DNA of 64,000 bases from Rhabdophis nuchalis (GCA_039707465.1 CM077658.1:10515074-10579073); one strand, 5' to 3'; positions 23,156 to 35,924 are shown, counted from the stretch's first letter. Notes: generated by a model from the sequence alone, not told the origin. Program-made: numbers and translations.

Positions 23156-23554
23156 TTTTAAAGATTTCAGTAAGGATAAAAATTATTTCTGAAAACACTC
23201 GTCCCTATTCCAACCTTTGTTTTTTTCAGTTATATAGTTAGTTTTGCTAGCAGAATTGCTAGATGCTCACATAAAAGGCCTATTTTGTAGGACTGTGCAA
23301 CATTTCAATTTGGACATGTAGCTCAAGAGAGATATGATTATAATGCCTAAGGGATAAAGTCATTCTAAGCAGATTGGAGCCTTTAATCCCTCTGTAGATT
23401 TTTTTTTTTTTAATCATGCTTCCAAGACCCAGATCGAACAAGATAAAAGAAACAAAGAGTTTAAATCTATACTGGCTCATTACGGTAAAAATACACAGGT
23501 TTCAACAGATCATCCAACCTAAAAGTGAAAAGTTCTTAGGCTATTACATATGGT
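23156..23554. other. Unique sequence
   Basis: No gene or repeat recognised. Poly-T near 23400. Confidence 0.4.
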
Positions 23555-23922
23555 ACCGGTATAAAAGAGATTGGAGCCTTTAGTGTTCCGATATCTCAGA
23601 GGGTGCCACAAAGAAGAGGGAGCCAAACTATTCTCCAAGGCACCTGGGGGTAGGACAAGAAGCAATGGGTGGAAACTAATCAAGGAGAGAAGCAACTTAG
23701 AACTAAGGAGAAATTTCCTGACAGTTAGAACAATTAACCTCTGGAACAGCTTGCCTCCAGAAGTTGTGAATGCCCCAACCCTGGAAGTCTTTAAAAAGAT
23801 GTTAGATAGCCATTTGTCTGAAATGGTATAAGGTTCTTGCCCACGCAGGGGGTTGGACTAGAAGACCTACAAGGTCCCTTCCAACTCTGCTATTGTATTG
23901 TATTGTATTGTATTGTATATTT
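23555..23922 (+). mobile_element. CR1 LINE 3' end with ATTGT tail
   Basis: The frame encodes the CR1 ORF2 C-terminus: KLFSKAPGGRTRSNGW, KERSNLELRRNFLTVRTINL, then WNSLPPEVVNAPTLEVFKKM. Chicken CR1 has the same order of blocks. The 3' UTR reads GGGGGTTGGACTAGAAGACC and ends in an ATTGT array (about 23882-23917). It is 5'-truncated, but the retained frame is open, so it is fairly young. Confidence 0.9.
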
Positions 23923-24344
23923 TCTAGATATGTAAAGCTCAAACTTTCACTCTCCAACTTTTATATACTGCTTACATGTTATTCATGGCTGGATTTCTTC
24001 CTTAATGACTGTGAATTGAGTGTCTACAGTATAATAATAATCTGTTATCAAGAACTATGTCCTTGAATCATTGTCTGCAAGACTTCTAGTGTCCAGATTG
24101 GTCAAGAAGATGACTGACAATCATTATGGCATCCCACCCCCAGCACAGCATCCCCAAATTGGTTTGGAAGTTAAAATCAAACTTCTCCCTTCCCTTGGAC
24201 ATTCCAATCTGGATGGTGTTTACTCATCACTCCCATCCAAAACAGGACAATCATGTTCCTTCTCTGAATCTCTTGCTTCTAAAAAGTAATAAAAGAGGAG
24301 GCATTCCCATCAGTTTAACTTACTGAATGCTGTTAGTGAGATAC
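23923..24344. other. Unique sequence
   Basis: No gene or repeat recognised. Confidence 0.4.
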
Positions 24345-24995
24345 AACTTATGACAATTGAGACCAGAATTCCAGTCACGAAGTAAGGCAGTTGTTAATCA
24401 TGTCATCATGCAATCGAACCCAACTTTACAACAATTTCTACCATGGTTAAGTGAATCCTGCTTCTTCAATTGACTTTTATCAGAGTTTTGGGTGCGTGAT
24501 TATTATTATGAGATAAACCCAGGAGCAAAACACAGCACACAGCACACAGCATCTTCAGATAATTAACAATGGTTTTATATATACATATACTGTATATATG
24601 TGTAGATAAATCCCTTACCATTCAGCTACAGACACAAGGAGAGAAATAAGATACATGACAAAAGAGAGAGGAAAAACACCCTCTAATGGCCACCTATATA
24701 TAGACACCTCATTGCATCAGCCTTACATGGCATCAGCTTACAGTTTACAACCTTACATCAGCTGGCAGCTATTAAATCCTCAGTACCTGACAACTTTGCA
24801 TGTCAGGAGCCATCTGGCAAAGTCACAAATCATGTGACTGCAAGATACCGCAACCATAAATGTGAGCCAATTCGGTTGCCAAGGATCTGAATTGCAAACA
24901 TGTGACTCATAACTTTCAGGGCAGGTCAGAAGTTATCCCCCCCCCCCAGGCTATCGTAACTTTAAACCATCATTAAATGAATAATGATAAGTCAA
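24345..24995. mobile_element. 'CAGGTAGTCCT'-family element, degraded and interrupted
   Basis: Segments 24345-24510 ('CAGTTGTTAATCATG', 'GGTTAAGTGAATCCTG') and 24810-24990 ('AAATCATGTGACTGCAAG', 'GCCAAGGATCTGAATTG', 'GATAAGTCAAGGAC') match the family interior and right end. Between them lies about 300 bp of unrelated sequence with a TATATA tract, probably another insertion. Confidence 0.5.
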
Positions 24996-25264
24996 GGACA
25001 AAACATCTGTTTCCGTAGTTCAGTACTTCTGTTTTCTGGATGGAGTTTTCCTTCACTACATAAAAGCATACAGTTGTGGCACTCAAGTGAATCAACTTTG
25101 GCTGCCAATTTTACATTAACACTATAACGTTGGAAGCAATCCCAAAGAATTTAAAGAAGCGTACATCTGATAACAAGCACACTGGCAATATTACTTCAAT
25201 GGGTATAAAGCTACAGCAAAATGGTAACTCTTAAATTTGGGTAAATTAAGTATGCAGCTACAAT
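24996..25264. other. Unique sequence
   Basis: Nothing recognised. Confidence 0.4.
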
Positions 25265-25665
25265 AAAAAATAAGGGAATTGGAAGGCGCCTTGGAGGTCT
25301 TCTAGACCAACCCCCTGCTTGAGTAGAAGACCCTATATTATTCCAGACAAGTGGCTGTTCAAACCCTTCTTAAAAGCCACCAGTGAAGGACCATCCACAA
25401 CTTCTGAAGACAAACTGTTCCACTGGTTAATTGTTCTCACTGTTAGGAGAGAATTGTTCTCGTTAGTATTAGGTTACTTCTCTCCTTGATTAGTATCCAT
25501 CCATTGCTTCTTGTCCTGTCTTCTGGTGTTTTGGAAGATAGGTTGAACCCCTCTTCTTTGTTGCAGCCCCTCAAATATTGAAACAATACTAACATGCCAC
25601 CCCTAGTCCTTCTCATTTGACTAGCCGTACCCAATTCCTGCAACCGGTCTTCGTATGTTAAGGAA
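25265..25665 (-). mobile_element. CR1 LINE fragment
   Basis: The plus strand shows AATTGGAAGGCGCCTTGGAG, TCTTCTAGACCAACCCCCTG, then the reversed KERSNL and RTRSNGW coding blocks and 'CAATTCCTGCAACCGGTCTT' from further upstream in ORF2. It is older than the 23.6-kb copy. Confidence 0.88.
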
Positions 25666-26934
25666 TATTAACAATATTAATATTCCACAGCAGCAAATTC
25701 CTAAAATATCATTTATCAGAAAGAACAGCATCTACAAAATATCCATGTAATATCTGCCAAGTGTGGCCCCAATATCTAATTTGTAATTTAGTGTTAATTG
25801 TGCATTCCACAAAAAAAATATTTATCAGGCAGGAGACCAAGGTTGATGGATTTTTGGCACGCAGGAATGGGAACTCATATAATAATATTTATTCAAATTA
25901 ACTACAGTATTTGAAGCACCTCTAACAGAATCTAAGATTTTCTTTGGACTGATACAAAGGTTTCAGAGTTGGTAAGGGGGAAAAAATATGTTGAGAGTAG
26001 GGGTAAAATATTTATGAAAATAATATTTAATTTCACAGAGGGCATGTCACTATTTTTTTCAGATTAAACTCTTAAGCAGTAAAATGATTCAATTATATTG
26101 GAGAATTCATTCACAGGGCCTCCATTAGCAATTTGCCAAATTGCTGCTAATCAACTTTAAATAATGCTACCCTACCTAAAAATCAAAGTAACTTCAACAG
26201 TTATGCATCTTCATGTCGTGGACCGGTAAATCAGCTAACCAAAAAAGAAAATGACTGAATTTCCCCATAACTCAGAAATTAAAAGAGCTATCAAAAGAGT
26301 TCCATATCATTGTGCTGTTTGCAATCAAAATACATTTGTCGCTTCTAAAGACTCTGTTTTCTCACTCCCAGATATTCACACACACACACCCTTCATGGCT
26401 TATGCAGTGCAAACCCCCTAACAAGTCTTACAAAGACCACTTTATAAATACAATTGTGCCTTAATTATGTTTGACATTTCAACAATTCAGAGTAATTATG
26501 CCCCTTTGTGATGTAAATATACAGCGACTGTGATCTATTCAGCAACCCTGATCTCATCCATCATTATTCAAAATCCATGATATTCTGTATAATTCTCTTT
26601 AGCTAGGATAACAATAATAGCAAACCTTGGTATTCTATGATTTAAAATTGGGAGGGGTGGGAATACCTGAATATTAAAAGTGAAGTTCAACTGCAATTGA
26701 AACAGCAACACTTAAATAGGAAATACAACATATGTGAATGTTCACATTTTATTATTTATGCTCCAAAACTTTTTGATTGCATACCCTTATTTGGGAAAAT
26801 ATGTTTCAGCAGGTATGCCAATATATTTACCTAGAGCATTAATGTATTAATATTTCGCGTACGTTATAAAAGAGCCCCCTAAATATATGTGATGTGTTCT
26901 ATATATTAGCTATTGGTTAATATAACTCTTATCT
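25666..26934. other. AT-rich unique sequence
   Basis: About 1.3 kb with no recognised gene or repeat beyond a short CA tract near 26380. Confidence 0.4.
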
Positions 26935-27412
26935 GCGGGATTGCATCCTACCCCATACATCCCCACGGCCGATTCGCTCCCACAGAGAGGGACTTCTCCG
27001 GGTGCCGTCCGCCAGGCAATGCCAGCAGGCGACACCCAGGGGAAGGGCCTTCTCTGTGGTGGGCCCAACCCTCTGGAACCGCCCGACCTTAGAACAACTA
27101 CGGACCTCCGCTCCTTCCGCCAGAAATTAAAGACTCTCTTGTTCCATCAGGCCGGTTTGGCCTAAATTATTTACCTAGCCTACAGTCTGTACCTTAAATT
27201 GTTTTAATTGGGTTTTAGATGGGGTAATGTTTTAATGTTTTTCAATTTTTAGCACAGGGATAATTTATTTAATTCGTTTTTTAATTATTTATATTTGTGA
27301 TATTTATATGTTTTTTAATTTCCTGTGCACCGCCCCGGGTCCCTTTGGGGAGAGGGAGCGGTTATATAAGTCTAACTAATAAATAAATAAATAATAAATA
27401 AATAAATACTTA
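26935..27412 (+). mobile_element. L2-clade LINE 3' end
   Basis: Coding residues around CCGATTCGCTCCCACAGAGA and the 'CTCTGGAACC' block match the last part of L2 ORF2. The following 3' UTR has GGTCCCTTTGGGGAGAGGGA and an AATAAATA tail. It is a 5'-truncated copy with frame damage. Confidence 0.88.
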
Positions 27413-28137
27413 TTTTTAGATTAAACAATAATTTTTAATATTTTCTTCCTGCTCCCCAATGGACTTTGAGATCAGTGCATCTATTCTCTATTTTTTCTTT
27501 GGCAAGGAATCCCAAAGTAATGGCAATTTTCAAAAGATTCATCAAAATTACATAATCAGATTTACATATATCCTACCCATTGAGTTCACTAATCTTTTGG
27601 AGTTATGCTTACAGACTGTTAGCCATTGTTATGACGTACATATTTAAATAAAATGTTGCGTTTTATAATGCAATCAGAAATTTGTCTTTTTCAAAAGTCA
27701 AATAGACTCAGTGAAGTCAATGTTTGTAATCCTAATCCAATAAAGTCTAATCCAATTTTTAAAAAATCAAGCAAAATATATTAACATCAAGAAAGTACTT
27801 TCACTTTGAGTTAAGATACTTTAAATGTAGTTTATTTAGCATTTTACTTGCAGCATGTTTTAAATGTGAACGGCATCAGCTAGGAGGCTGTTAATAGAAT
27901 CACAGTTTTCAGAGAAAAGGAATGCAAAGGGAAATTTTTTCCTTCTAAATTAATAGTTTCCCTGTTGGGAAATCCACCATACATACCCAATAAAATACCT
28001 CTGGTTTTAGAAAACTGAAGCTGGTTTGTGTTTTAGAAATAATTTGGCTATTCTTGTTCAGAATTCAAGAAGTTATAAACCAAAAGATTGTGGAAGGAGA
28101 CATACAGGGAAAAGTAGATTACTCTGAACTAAACAAA
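27413..28137. other. AT-rich unique sequence
   Basis: No gene or repeat recognised. Confidence 0.4.
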
Positions 28138-28292
28138 ATTAATAGCAATAGCACTTAGATTTATATACTGCTTCACAGTGATTTATACTCCTCTGTAGCT
28201 TACAGAGTCATCATATTGCCCCCAGCAAACCTGGGTCCTTGGAAGGATGGAAGGCTGAGTCAACTGAGTTAATTGCCAAGTGCCCCAAATGT
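28138..28292 (-). mobile_element. tRNA-derived SINE (family B), 3' part
   Basis: The plus strand begins ATTAATAGCAATAGCACTTA, 'GATTTATATACTGCTTCACAG' being the reversed SINE tail, then 'CTGGGTCCTTGGAAGGATGG'. It is the reverse complement of the 3' half of the copy at 56588-56832. The tRNA head is missing. Confidence 0.8.
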
Positions 28293-28982
28293 GATTATGT
28301 GATATTGGGTATGTGAGTGCATGTGTATAGCTGTTCTAACAATTGGTTGTAAATCAAGGACTATGTATTATTGAGAAGACAACACGACACAAAGTCATCA
28401 ACGGTTGATTTTGGAGAGACTATCAATATAAAAGTTGATGAACTTATTGTGCATAACACTAAACACATCCGATTTCCTATTTATATCTAAGACAGGTATG
28501 TATAATAAATAGAAACATTTCAGATATGCCGCAGACAATATCATATACTGACGTGGCCTGGATTTTATACTGGATAGTGCAGTCTTAACTAAATAAAACT
28601 TTCTAGAAGAATGCAGAGTGCAGAGAATAAAATCAAAGCTCATCTCGTAATCATTTCACAGAGACCGTGCAGTTACAGTAAGCTAATTACAAATGACAGT
28701 TCCTAATTAACAAGAGCAAAGATGAGAGCTTTATTATTAAAAACTTCTTTGGGCATTAAGAAATATCACAGTGGAAGTTTTGGTGTGGGTAAGCAGATAG
28801 GATAAAAGGCTGGCTGAATAGCAGGAATCATCTTCTAATAGATGCAGGTAAATACCAGTCGTGCAATGATTCTTATGCCGCGAACAATGTTTGCAGGAAG
28901 ACAAAACTAGCAAAAAGTGTGGAAGGATGAAAACATAGCAAATTCATATGTGTGGGCTCAAATAATCTTCTTTTAATGACCC
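28293..28982. other. Unique sequence
   Basis: No gene or repeat. 28610-28745 has dense homeodomain-like cores (GCTAATTACAAATGACAG, CCTAATTAAC). Confidence 0.35.
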
Positions 28983-29185
28983 CATAATCCCTGGCAGGGT
29001 GGAGTCTGGGCAACTGAATGGAGCTGAGTGTTTACTGGCCAGATGCCCTTCCTGTCACCAATGTGGAGTTTTATTCAGCAGATTGTGCCCAGAGAGAGAA
29101 ACATCTGCCTCTACCTAGGATTGAACTCACAGCTTCCTGGTTGTGAAGTGAGAGCTCTACCCCTAGGCCACCGCACCACTCGTGT
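28983..29185 (-). mobile_element. tRNA-derived SINE (family C)
   Basis: Read in reverse, it has a tRNA-like head (GGTGCGGTGGCCTAGGGG, A-box region) and a B-box-like GAGTTCAATCC near 29126. The body has 'CCAGATGCCCTTCCTG' on the plus strand, matching the reverse of GGAAGGGCATC in the copy at 15.6 kb. Confidence 0.75.
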
Positions 29186-29351
29186 GTGGGCTGAAATGTT
29201 GGTAACAAATCAATTCCTAACGTGTTATGATGGGCCCATGTGAAACAAACCATGGATCATCTTAGTCAAGCAAAGGTGTACTATTGCAGAAGTAAATTCT
29301 CAGTCAATTCATCTTCCTAGCCCTGTAGGAGGAAAGGATTCAGGCTCTATT

Positions 29352-29785
29352 CATGAATTCATGCCACATACATCCTCACGGCCGATTCGCTCCCACAGAG
29401 AGGGACTACTCCGGGTGCCGTCCACTAGACTCTGTCAGCGGGCGACGCCCAGGGGAAGGGCTCTCTCTGTGGCGGGCCCTGCCCTCTGGAACGACCTCCC
29501 CCCCAATATTAGAACAACCACGGACCTCCGTTCCTTCCGTCTGAAATTGAAAACGCACTTTTTCTGCTTGGCCGGCCTAGGGTAGCCTCTCTACTATAGT
29601 ATTATAGGGTTATAGGGTTTTAGTGAATTGGCATTGGGAATTTTAGCGCAGGGTTTTACTGTTTAATTTGCTTTTAATTGTTTTGTATATTTATGTATAT
29701 TTATTGTTTTAACTTCCCTGTGCACCGCTCCGAGTCCCCTTGGGGAGAGGGAGCGGTCTAGAAATTGAAGAATTAAAAAAAAAAA
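29352..29785 (+). mobile_element. L2-clade LINE 3' end
   Basis: The frame around 29361-29585 encodes [19 protein letters not shown], then [17 protein letters not shown] and RLKLKTHFFCLAGLG, the L2 C-terminus. The 3' UTR has CTTGGGGAGAGGGAGCGG and an A-rich end. The retained frame is open, so it is a relatively young, strongly 5'-truncated insertion. Confidence 0.9.
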
Positions 29786-31140
29786 AAATTAACAAGCATC
29801 TTTATTCCAAGTTAAGGTTGTATCCAAAACAAAGTTGGATTGAAAAGGTGTAATACCTATTGTTGCCAAAAACCTTTATTAAGCCAACATAATAATGAGT
29901 TACATCTTCCAACACCTAGATACCTATCATGGCCACGTACAGTTAGATCTGAAACATGCTGCACCGAATAGTAACATGGATAACCCTCTCTCTGCGAATA
30001 CAGCTGAGACATGTATGTCCACAAAACGAACACTAAAAAAAGGTCATAATGCTTCATAACCATTAACATGAGTGCATCTACTTCTAGAACACTTACAAAA
30101 ATTATTAATGTCCTTATTTCACTTAGCTACTATAGAAGGCAGCCCTGTATTACCCAATATAATAGTATTATGCAATGATCCACTTTTAATGCACATCAAC
30201 AGTCAAGAAATTGGATATACAGGGAAAAAAAATATCTCTCAAGGCTACTTAAATTTTAATCACTTTTTTATTGTTCTTTTGTAAGAGTCAAGAGTAGAGT
30301 AAACAACATCTCAGGCCCAGTGGGCTTTCAGCAGGTAAGTCTTATAGGAACAAGAGGATAGTAGCAATTTGTACTGTTCAAAGATGCTATAAAAATCTGG
30401 CGTCATTCAATCTCTTCTTCTATCACTGAAAAAAAGATTCTTACACATGTCCTATCACTCACTGTCATCTGGGATTCCAAAAATCCATCAATAACTTTTT
30501 TTTTTGGCATAACAAACAACCAGACCAACAAAATTCTGAAATATCAAACAAAAGCAGGCAACTGAATTAAGGGAAAATGAAACAGAGAATGAGACGCCCC
30601 AAAAAGGAAGGTTTACTAAAGGAAAACTGCAGCTAAGATTCAACGCAATAATAATACAGGAAAATATGGCTGGAGATTTGTTATTTCCCCTTCCTGTTTT
30701 CCTTTTTCAGATCTTTGTTTTGTAGAGATGATGGGTCAGCAGTTGCCACAATTCTCAAATCGGCCTTCAAAGAAACAGAATTTGGTTGATGGCATCATTC
30801 TCAATACCTTGCTATTGGCCATTTTCCCCCCTTAAGTGAAAGCTATTATATATCCTTTTTATGAGGATTTTGTAACACTCATTCATTGACTGGATCTTGA
30901 CTGCTGATTCCCATTCAGAAGATGGGAAGCCAAAAATGGAAGCGGTTAATGTGTGTAACTCAAACTCTGATGAACATTTCTGCAACTCAACACGTGTGGA
31001 ATTCAGTAGAAATGGGGAGGTAATGTTGCTGACATGCTAAAATATAGCCTCTCTTGAAAATTAGAGGGGGGATCTAAATCCTACTCTATTTTAAGGTTTG
31101 ACTGGTACATTGGAGACAGAAGGAGGGAAAAACAGAGAAA
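29786..31140. other. Unique sequence
   Basis: About 1.35 kb with no recognised repeat, RNA gene or exon. Confidence 0.4.
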
Positions 31141-31148
31141 GACTAGAT

Positions 31149-32041
31149 CAGTGGTAGTCAACCTGGTCCCTACCGCCCACTAGTGGGCGTTCCAGCTTTC
31201 ATGGTGGGCGGTAGGGGTTTTGTCCGATACTGAAGCTCTTTCCTTTTTTTAAATTTAATTGACTTCCCTACTTTATAAAATCACCATTCCTGTGGGACCA
31301 GTGGGCGGTTAGAATATTTTACTACTAACAGAGATACGAAAGTGGGCGGTAGGTATTTATTTTATTTTTATTTTATTTTATTCAATTTATATCCCGCCCT
31401 TCTCCAAAAGGACCCAGGGCGGCGCACAGGAATTTAAAAACAACATACAAAAATAATACAAAACATAAATTTAAAAATCTATTAAATAGCAAAACCTGTG
31501 CTAAAACCAATTAAAATCCCCCATTTAAAAACTATCTAAGATTAGTCACAGCGGAGGCTATGTTAGGCCGGCTTGATGAAATAAGTGTGTTTTTAAACAC
31601 TGGCGGAAGAGGCGGAGGTCGGTGATGGTGCGGAGTTCAGGGGGTAGGTCGTTCCACAGGGTAGGGCCCGCCACAGAGAAGGTCCTTCCCCTGGGTGTCG
31701 CCAGCTGGCATTGTCCGGCCGATGGCACCCGGAGAAGGCCCTCTCTGTGGGAGCGTATCGGTCTAAGGGATGTATGGGGCAGAAGACGGTCTCGCATATA
31801 ACTAGGTCCCGAGCCATGGAGCGCTTTGAAGATGGTCATCAAGACTTTGAAGCGCACCCGAAAGACCACAGGAAGCCAGTGCAGCTCGCACAGGATCGGT
31901 GTTATATGGGAGCATCTAGGGGCTCCCGTAATCACTGCATTCTGCACTAACTGTAGCTTTCGAGTGCACCTCAAGGGAAGCCCCATGTAGAGAGCATTGC
32001 AGTAGTCCAGTCGAGATGTATAAAAAGGTTGACTACCCCTG
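31149..32041. mobile_element. hAT element with nested L2
   Basis: The left end is CAGTGGTAGTCAACCTGGTC and the right end is AAAAGGTTGACTACCCCTG. The flanking 8-mers GACTAGAT (31141-31148) and GACTATAT (32042-32049) differ at one base. The left arm repeats GTGGGCG and GGGCGGTAGG motifs. An L2 LINE occupies most of the interior, so the original MITE was only about 220 bp. Confidence 0.8.
31347..32018 (-). mobile_element. L2-clade LINE 3' end, nested in hAT
   Basis: The minus-strand frame 31558-31986 is open for 142 codons: [17 protein letters not shown], then [33 protein letters not shown] and [12 protein letters not shown]. It is almost identical in protein to the C-terminus of the long L2 at 44.2 kb. 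The tail on the plus strand is TTATTTTATTTTATTCAATT. The open frame and close match indicate recent insertion. Confidence 0.92.
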
Positions 32042-32049
32042 GACTATAT

Positions 32050-32438
32050 CATGGATGGCGAACCTTTTTGGCGCCGAGTGCTGAAAAAGGAGCAAGCGGG
32101 CATGTGGTCTTGCCTGGGCCATGACCAGATGGAGCTGCCCAGGGGGCACGCGCACACTGGAAAATGTATTTCCGGTTTCTGGCATGTACACATGCGCCAG
32201 CCAGCAAGTCTTCCAGTTATTGCAGCTCATGCGCACATGCTGTTCAGCTGGCCAGCGTGCATGTTCATGCTGGAAAATGGAAGACCAGCTCTTTTGGTTT
32301 CTGGCAGTGCTGCACGTACAAAGGCTAGCTGATCATCGCATCTGCCTGTGCGCCAGAAACCCGGAAGAGGAACCTCAACGCCACGCGTGCTAGGCAACAT
32401 GGCTCCATGTGCCATTTCGGGCATGCGTGCCATCACAG
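32050..32438. mobile_element. hAT element, GC-rich, abutting the previous one
   Basis: The left end CATGGATGGCGAACCTTTTT and the right end GGCATGCGTGCCATCACAG are degenerate inverted complements. The left flank GACTATAT (32042-32049) and right flank CTCTATAT (32439-32446) match at 6 of 8. The left flank is shared with the right target-site copy of the neighbouring hAT. The interior is rich in GCGCACA-type repeats and codes for nothing recognisable. Confidence 0.65.
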
Positions 32439-32446
32439 CTCTATAT

Positions 32447-33091
32447 TGTATGCCTACGAATTTTGAAAGAATCTCTCTTCCCTTGAAAGGTGCAGGGCAA
32501 ACCTCTTAATGTTTCTCTTATTATCTAAACCTTGAACATATTCTAGATATTCACCCAACTGGAAAAGAGGTCTGAGCCACTATATATGTATCTCCTTGAC
32601 AGAAAAAAAGTCACCAGTGATCATTCGTGGCCATGAAGTTGCATGACACGTTGAGTTTGTAAGCTCTTCCTTCACAGGATTGGTGTAAAAGCTGATTCAG
32701 CAGGCTGTTATGTAAACAGACATCTTACAAGCTTTCCTATCAAGGAACTGATGTATCTCAACACACAGCAAGGCTGTTAGAAAGGAAATCAGGAGGCATC
32801 TCTCCTAATATGCATGCTAGTTATAAATGGAAAATTGAAACGGGGAAAAAAACTTATTGCAATCCATCCCTTTCATCTAAATACATCTTGCTAAAGTGAA
32901 TTCTATGAGAATTATCCATAGAAAAGAATCACTTTCAGCTTTAGGCAGCTGCCAAAGAGCCTGGCAATCGCAAAGACAATTAAAATTAACGAGGTTAATT
33001 TTCCTTCATCATAACTTCCAGTCTGTCTTTAAATGTAGGCTGAGAATTATGCATTAACACAAATTTTAGGTTAAATGGGCAGGAAAATGTC
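32447..33091. other. Unique sequence
   Basis: No gene or repeat recognised. Confidence 0.4.
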
Positions 33092-33266
33092 TCATGAGGA
33101 AGAAAGGGAGGGAGGGAGGGAAGGAAGGAAGGGAGGGAGGAAGGAAGGAAGGAAGGAAGGAAGGAAGGAAGGAAGGAAGGAAGGAAGGGAGGAAGGAAGG
33201 AAGGAAAGGAAGGAAGGAAAGCAAGGAAGGAAAGGAAGGAAGGAGGGAAGGAAGGAAAGAAGGAAT
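33092..33266. repeat. GGAA/GGGA microsatellite, about 175 bp
   Basis: Tandem GGAA units with GGGA and GGAAA variants. Pure purine on the plus strand. The arginine/glycine/lysine-rich or serine/phenylalanine/proline-rich frames across it are artefacts. Confidence 0.95.
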
Positions 33267-33654
33267 TTACCTTACTGCTTGCAATCAAGAACTGCAGAAA
33301 GCAACTTCAGTAAAGACAGAAATACAGGGTTAGGGGGAAACCATATGCTCACCATTTGCTTAAGAGAATTAATTGGAAACTTTTGGCTTCTTCAGATTGT
33401 TTTGCTTTTTTTACCAGATTTCTAACCAGAGCCATGTGCAAACAGACATAAACTAAAAATCAAAAACATGATGCCTTTGGGCAGTTTTGAAATAAGGATT
33501 TTTTTTAAATTATTATTTGAGTAGCAAGCAAGATTGTACTCAGCTCACATATAGTCCTACCAAAGCTTTCAAGTGATCTGATTTCAAGGGATTTCACATT
33601 TCAAAAATAATAGCTGTTGCTGTTATTACATTAGAAATGAGTACTCAAAATTAA
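33267..33654. other. Unique sequence
   Basis: Nothing recognised. Confidence 0.4.
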
Positions 33655-34232
33655 TCAACTCTTCTAACTTAAGACAGAGACAGACTTCAGAGGATAATTA
33701 GAACTGCAGAAAAAAACAAGTGCTATCAACCTGCCTTCCATTGAGGGCCTGTATACTGCACAAGTCAAAAAGAGGGTCGTGAAAATATTTACAGACCCAT
33801 CACATCCTGGACATAAATTGTTTCAAAACGATGCTATAGAGCACTGCACACCAAGACAACTAGACACAAGAACAGTTTTTCCCCAAACGCCATCACTCTG
33901 CTAAACAAATAATTCCCTCAACACTGTCAAATTATTCACTAAGGCTGCATTACTATTACTATTAGCCTTCTCATCGTTCCTATCGCCCATCTCCTCCCAC
34001 TTATGGCTGTATCGCTGTAACTGGTTGCTTGTATCCTTGTGGTTTATATTGATATTGATTGTTCCCTGATTGCTTATTTGTATCCTGTGACTATCATTAA
34101 ATGGTGTACCTTATGATTCTTGACGAATGTATCTTGTCTTTTGATGTACACTTAAAGCCTATGCATCAAAGACAAATTCCTTGTGTGTCCAACCACACTT
34201 GGCCAATAAAGAATTCTATTCTATTCTACTAT
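33655..34232 (+). mobile_element. Snake1 (CR1-L3-like) LINE 3' portion
   Basis: A degenerate ORF2 C-terminus can be read as NLPSIEGLYTAQVKKRV, then FTDPSHPGHKLFQNDAIEHC and VFPQTPSLC, a pattern of LPS.E..Y and DPSHPGH shared by many CR1/L2-group ORF2 ends. The 3' UTR contains CACTTATGGCTGTATCGCTG and ends TTGGCCAATAAAGAATTCTA followed by a short ATTCT tail. AATAAA near 34205 is the likely polyadenylation signal. Confidence 0.85.
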
Positions 34233-35924
34233 TCAATCCTGAGTGAGCCAACTTCGTTATTCCCCAGCTACAATGGAAATCTATGCAAAATGAAACGGGA
34301 ATCAAGATTTCATTGGTCACATTTAAAATTATCTACACCAGCTTGCACTGCTAATATTGCTGTAATGAACTCATCATTCATTTATAAACCAGAACAAGGT
34401 ACATGATACAAGGAGAGAGGGCCCAACTAATTTCTGTTCCAATGATTTATCTCTCATAAATAGAACAAAACCCAATTACTATATGCAAGGCCCATGACAC
34501 ACACCAATGACGGCATTCTGAAGTATACTTAATGGTTTAGAACTTCAAACGGATACAGCCATTTAGGATAAAGGTCCATTACAGGTCAGATGTACATCAA
34601 ATTAAGAACACACTTAAGAACGTCAGATGCACTTGTCATTCTGAAATCAAAATGACAAACTCTTTTTAAAAAACTCAATGCAGTAATGCAATAAAATCAA
34701 TAAAAGGAAACTGAACATGGATCTAAAGATAACTAGTTTTTTTTTTTAATTACAGCTACAAGCTCATTTCTATATACTCCATCCAGAAGCACCGGAAACC
34801 TTTTTTAAAGGGAAAGAAAACATATAAATGGATACACACACATACACACACTCACAAACACACACACTCTGTAGAAAGCCCAGGAGGGAGCTTGGAATAT
34901 GCAGAGGCCATTACAAGAGCAACAAGGGCTGAGGCATTCTGTCAGGTTTGGAAATGTAAATAGTATTAGGAAGAGATTTAGGTTTTTTTCCTTACTCAAT
35001 GAGGTATTAAAAGAAGATATGGTGAAAATATAAGCAGATTTTACAATAACCTGCAACTATTAAAGTAAAGTTGTTTTTTTATTCGGTTTCCTGACATTTA
35101 AAGTCTTCTAACTATTTGGAAATGTTTGCTCCTCATTCTTAAAAAAAAGGCAAACTAACATTTGGATTAACTTGGTACTGGTTGTTACTCTTTGCTACTG
35201 TTGAACCCACGTAAATTTCAGCACCAGCCACCAAGTAATCATGATATAATTTTCATCAAGTACCAAATAAAATCAGTGTTAAGGTGAAGATGGCGTGGCC
35301 ATTTCTATGATGCCATAACTATGGTGGCTAGCTTGAGATCCACAACGTATCCAGGGAGAACAAGAGTGGCTGGCAACAAGCAACAAGAAAGCTGCTGGGA
35401 TCTCCACCCGCTGTTCTAGCTCATCTTCATCGAGAGCCAATAACTAGAGGCAAAAGAGATAGATTGGAAGCATTGCTCACACTCAAGCAAGGGAGATAGT
35501 GCTGTAGAAGCAGCAACTCTTCTCCTTGACCCAACTTCTTCTAGAAGCCATGCCAATCCAACGAGTTTGCTGAAAGACCAAGACAAAGGTGAAACTCAGA
35601 GCTACTGAACCCTACTGAATGGTCCCCACTCTCGTCTTCCCTAGTAGGAATGTCCTCCAATCCCTGTTGAACTTTGCACTATTCGTTCTCCTCCTAGGAA
35701 AGCAAGGTTCCTAGCTGCGATTCAGGATTATCTGGTCCCCAATTGAAGACTTCTGGTGCATAAAAAGTTAGTATTACAAAAGTTAGAATTTCAGAGACAG
35801 CTTGCCTTTCATTTCTCCAACTGCCTACTATGACATATTAAACTCTTCCACTCGTTCAAGCTGCCAACCCCGAAGAAGCCCAAAAAATAGGGCACATTCC
35901 TCCAATGTAAACCCAAACACTGGG
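34233..35924. other. Unique sequence
   Basis: About 1.7 kb without a recognised repeat or exon apart from CA tracts at 34838-34868. 35280-35700 is somewhat richer in G+C and starts AAGGTGAAGATGGCG, reminiscent of a retroelement 5' end, but no frame supports this. Confidence 0.35.

Noticed and set aside
33075..33425. Arg/Gly/Lys-rich frames on one strand and Pro/Phe/Ser-rich on the other
   Set aside because: Direct translations of the GGAA microsatellite.
35280..35700. L1-like 5' end suggested by 'AAGATGGCG'
   Set aside because: No L1 ORF or tail nearby; the short word alone is not evidence.
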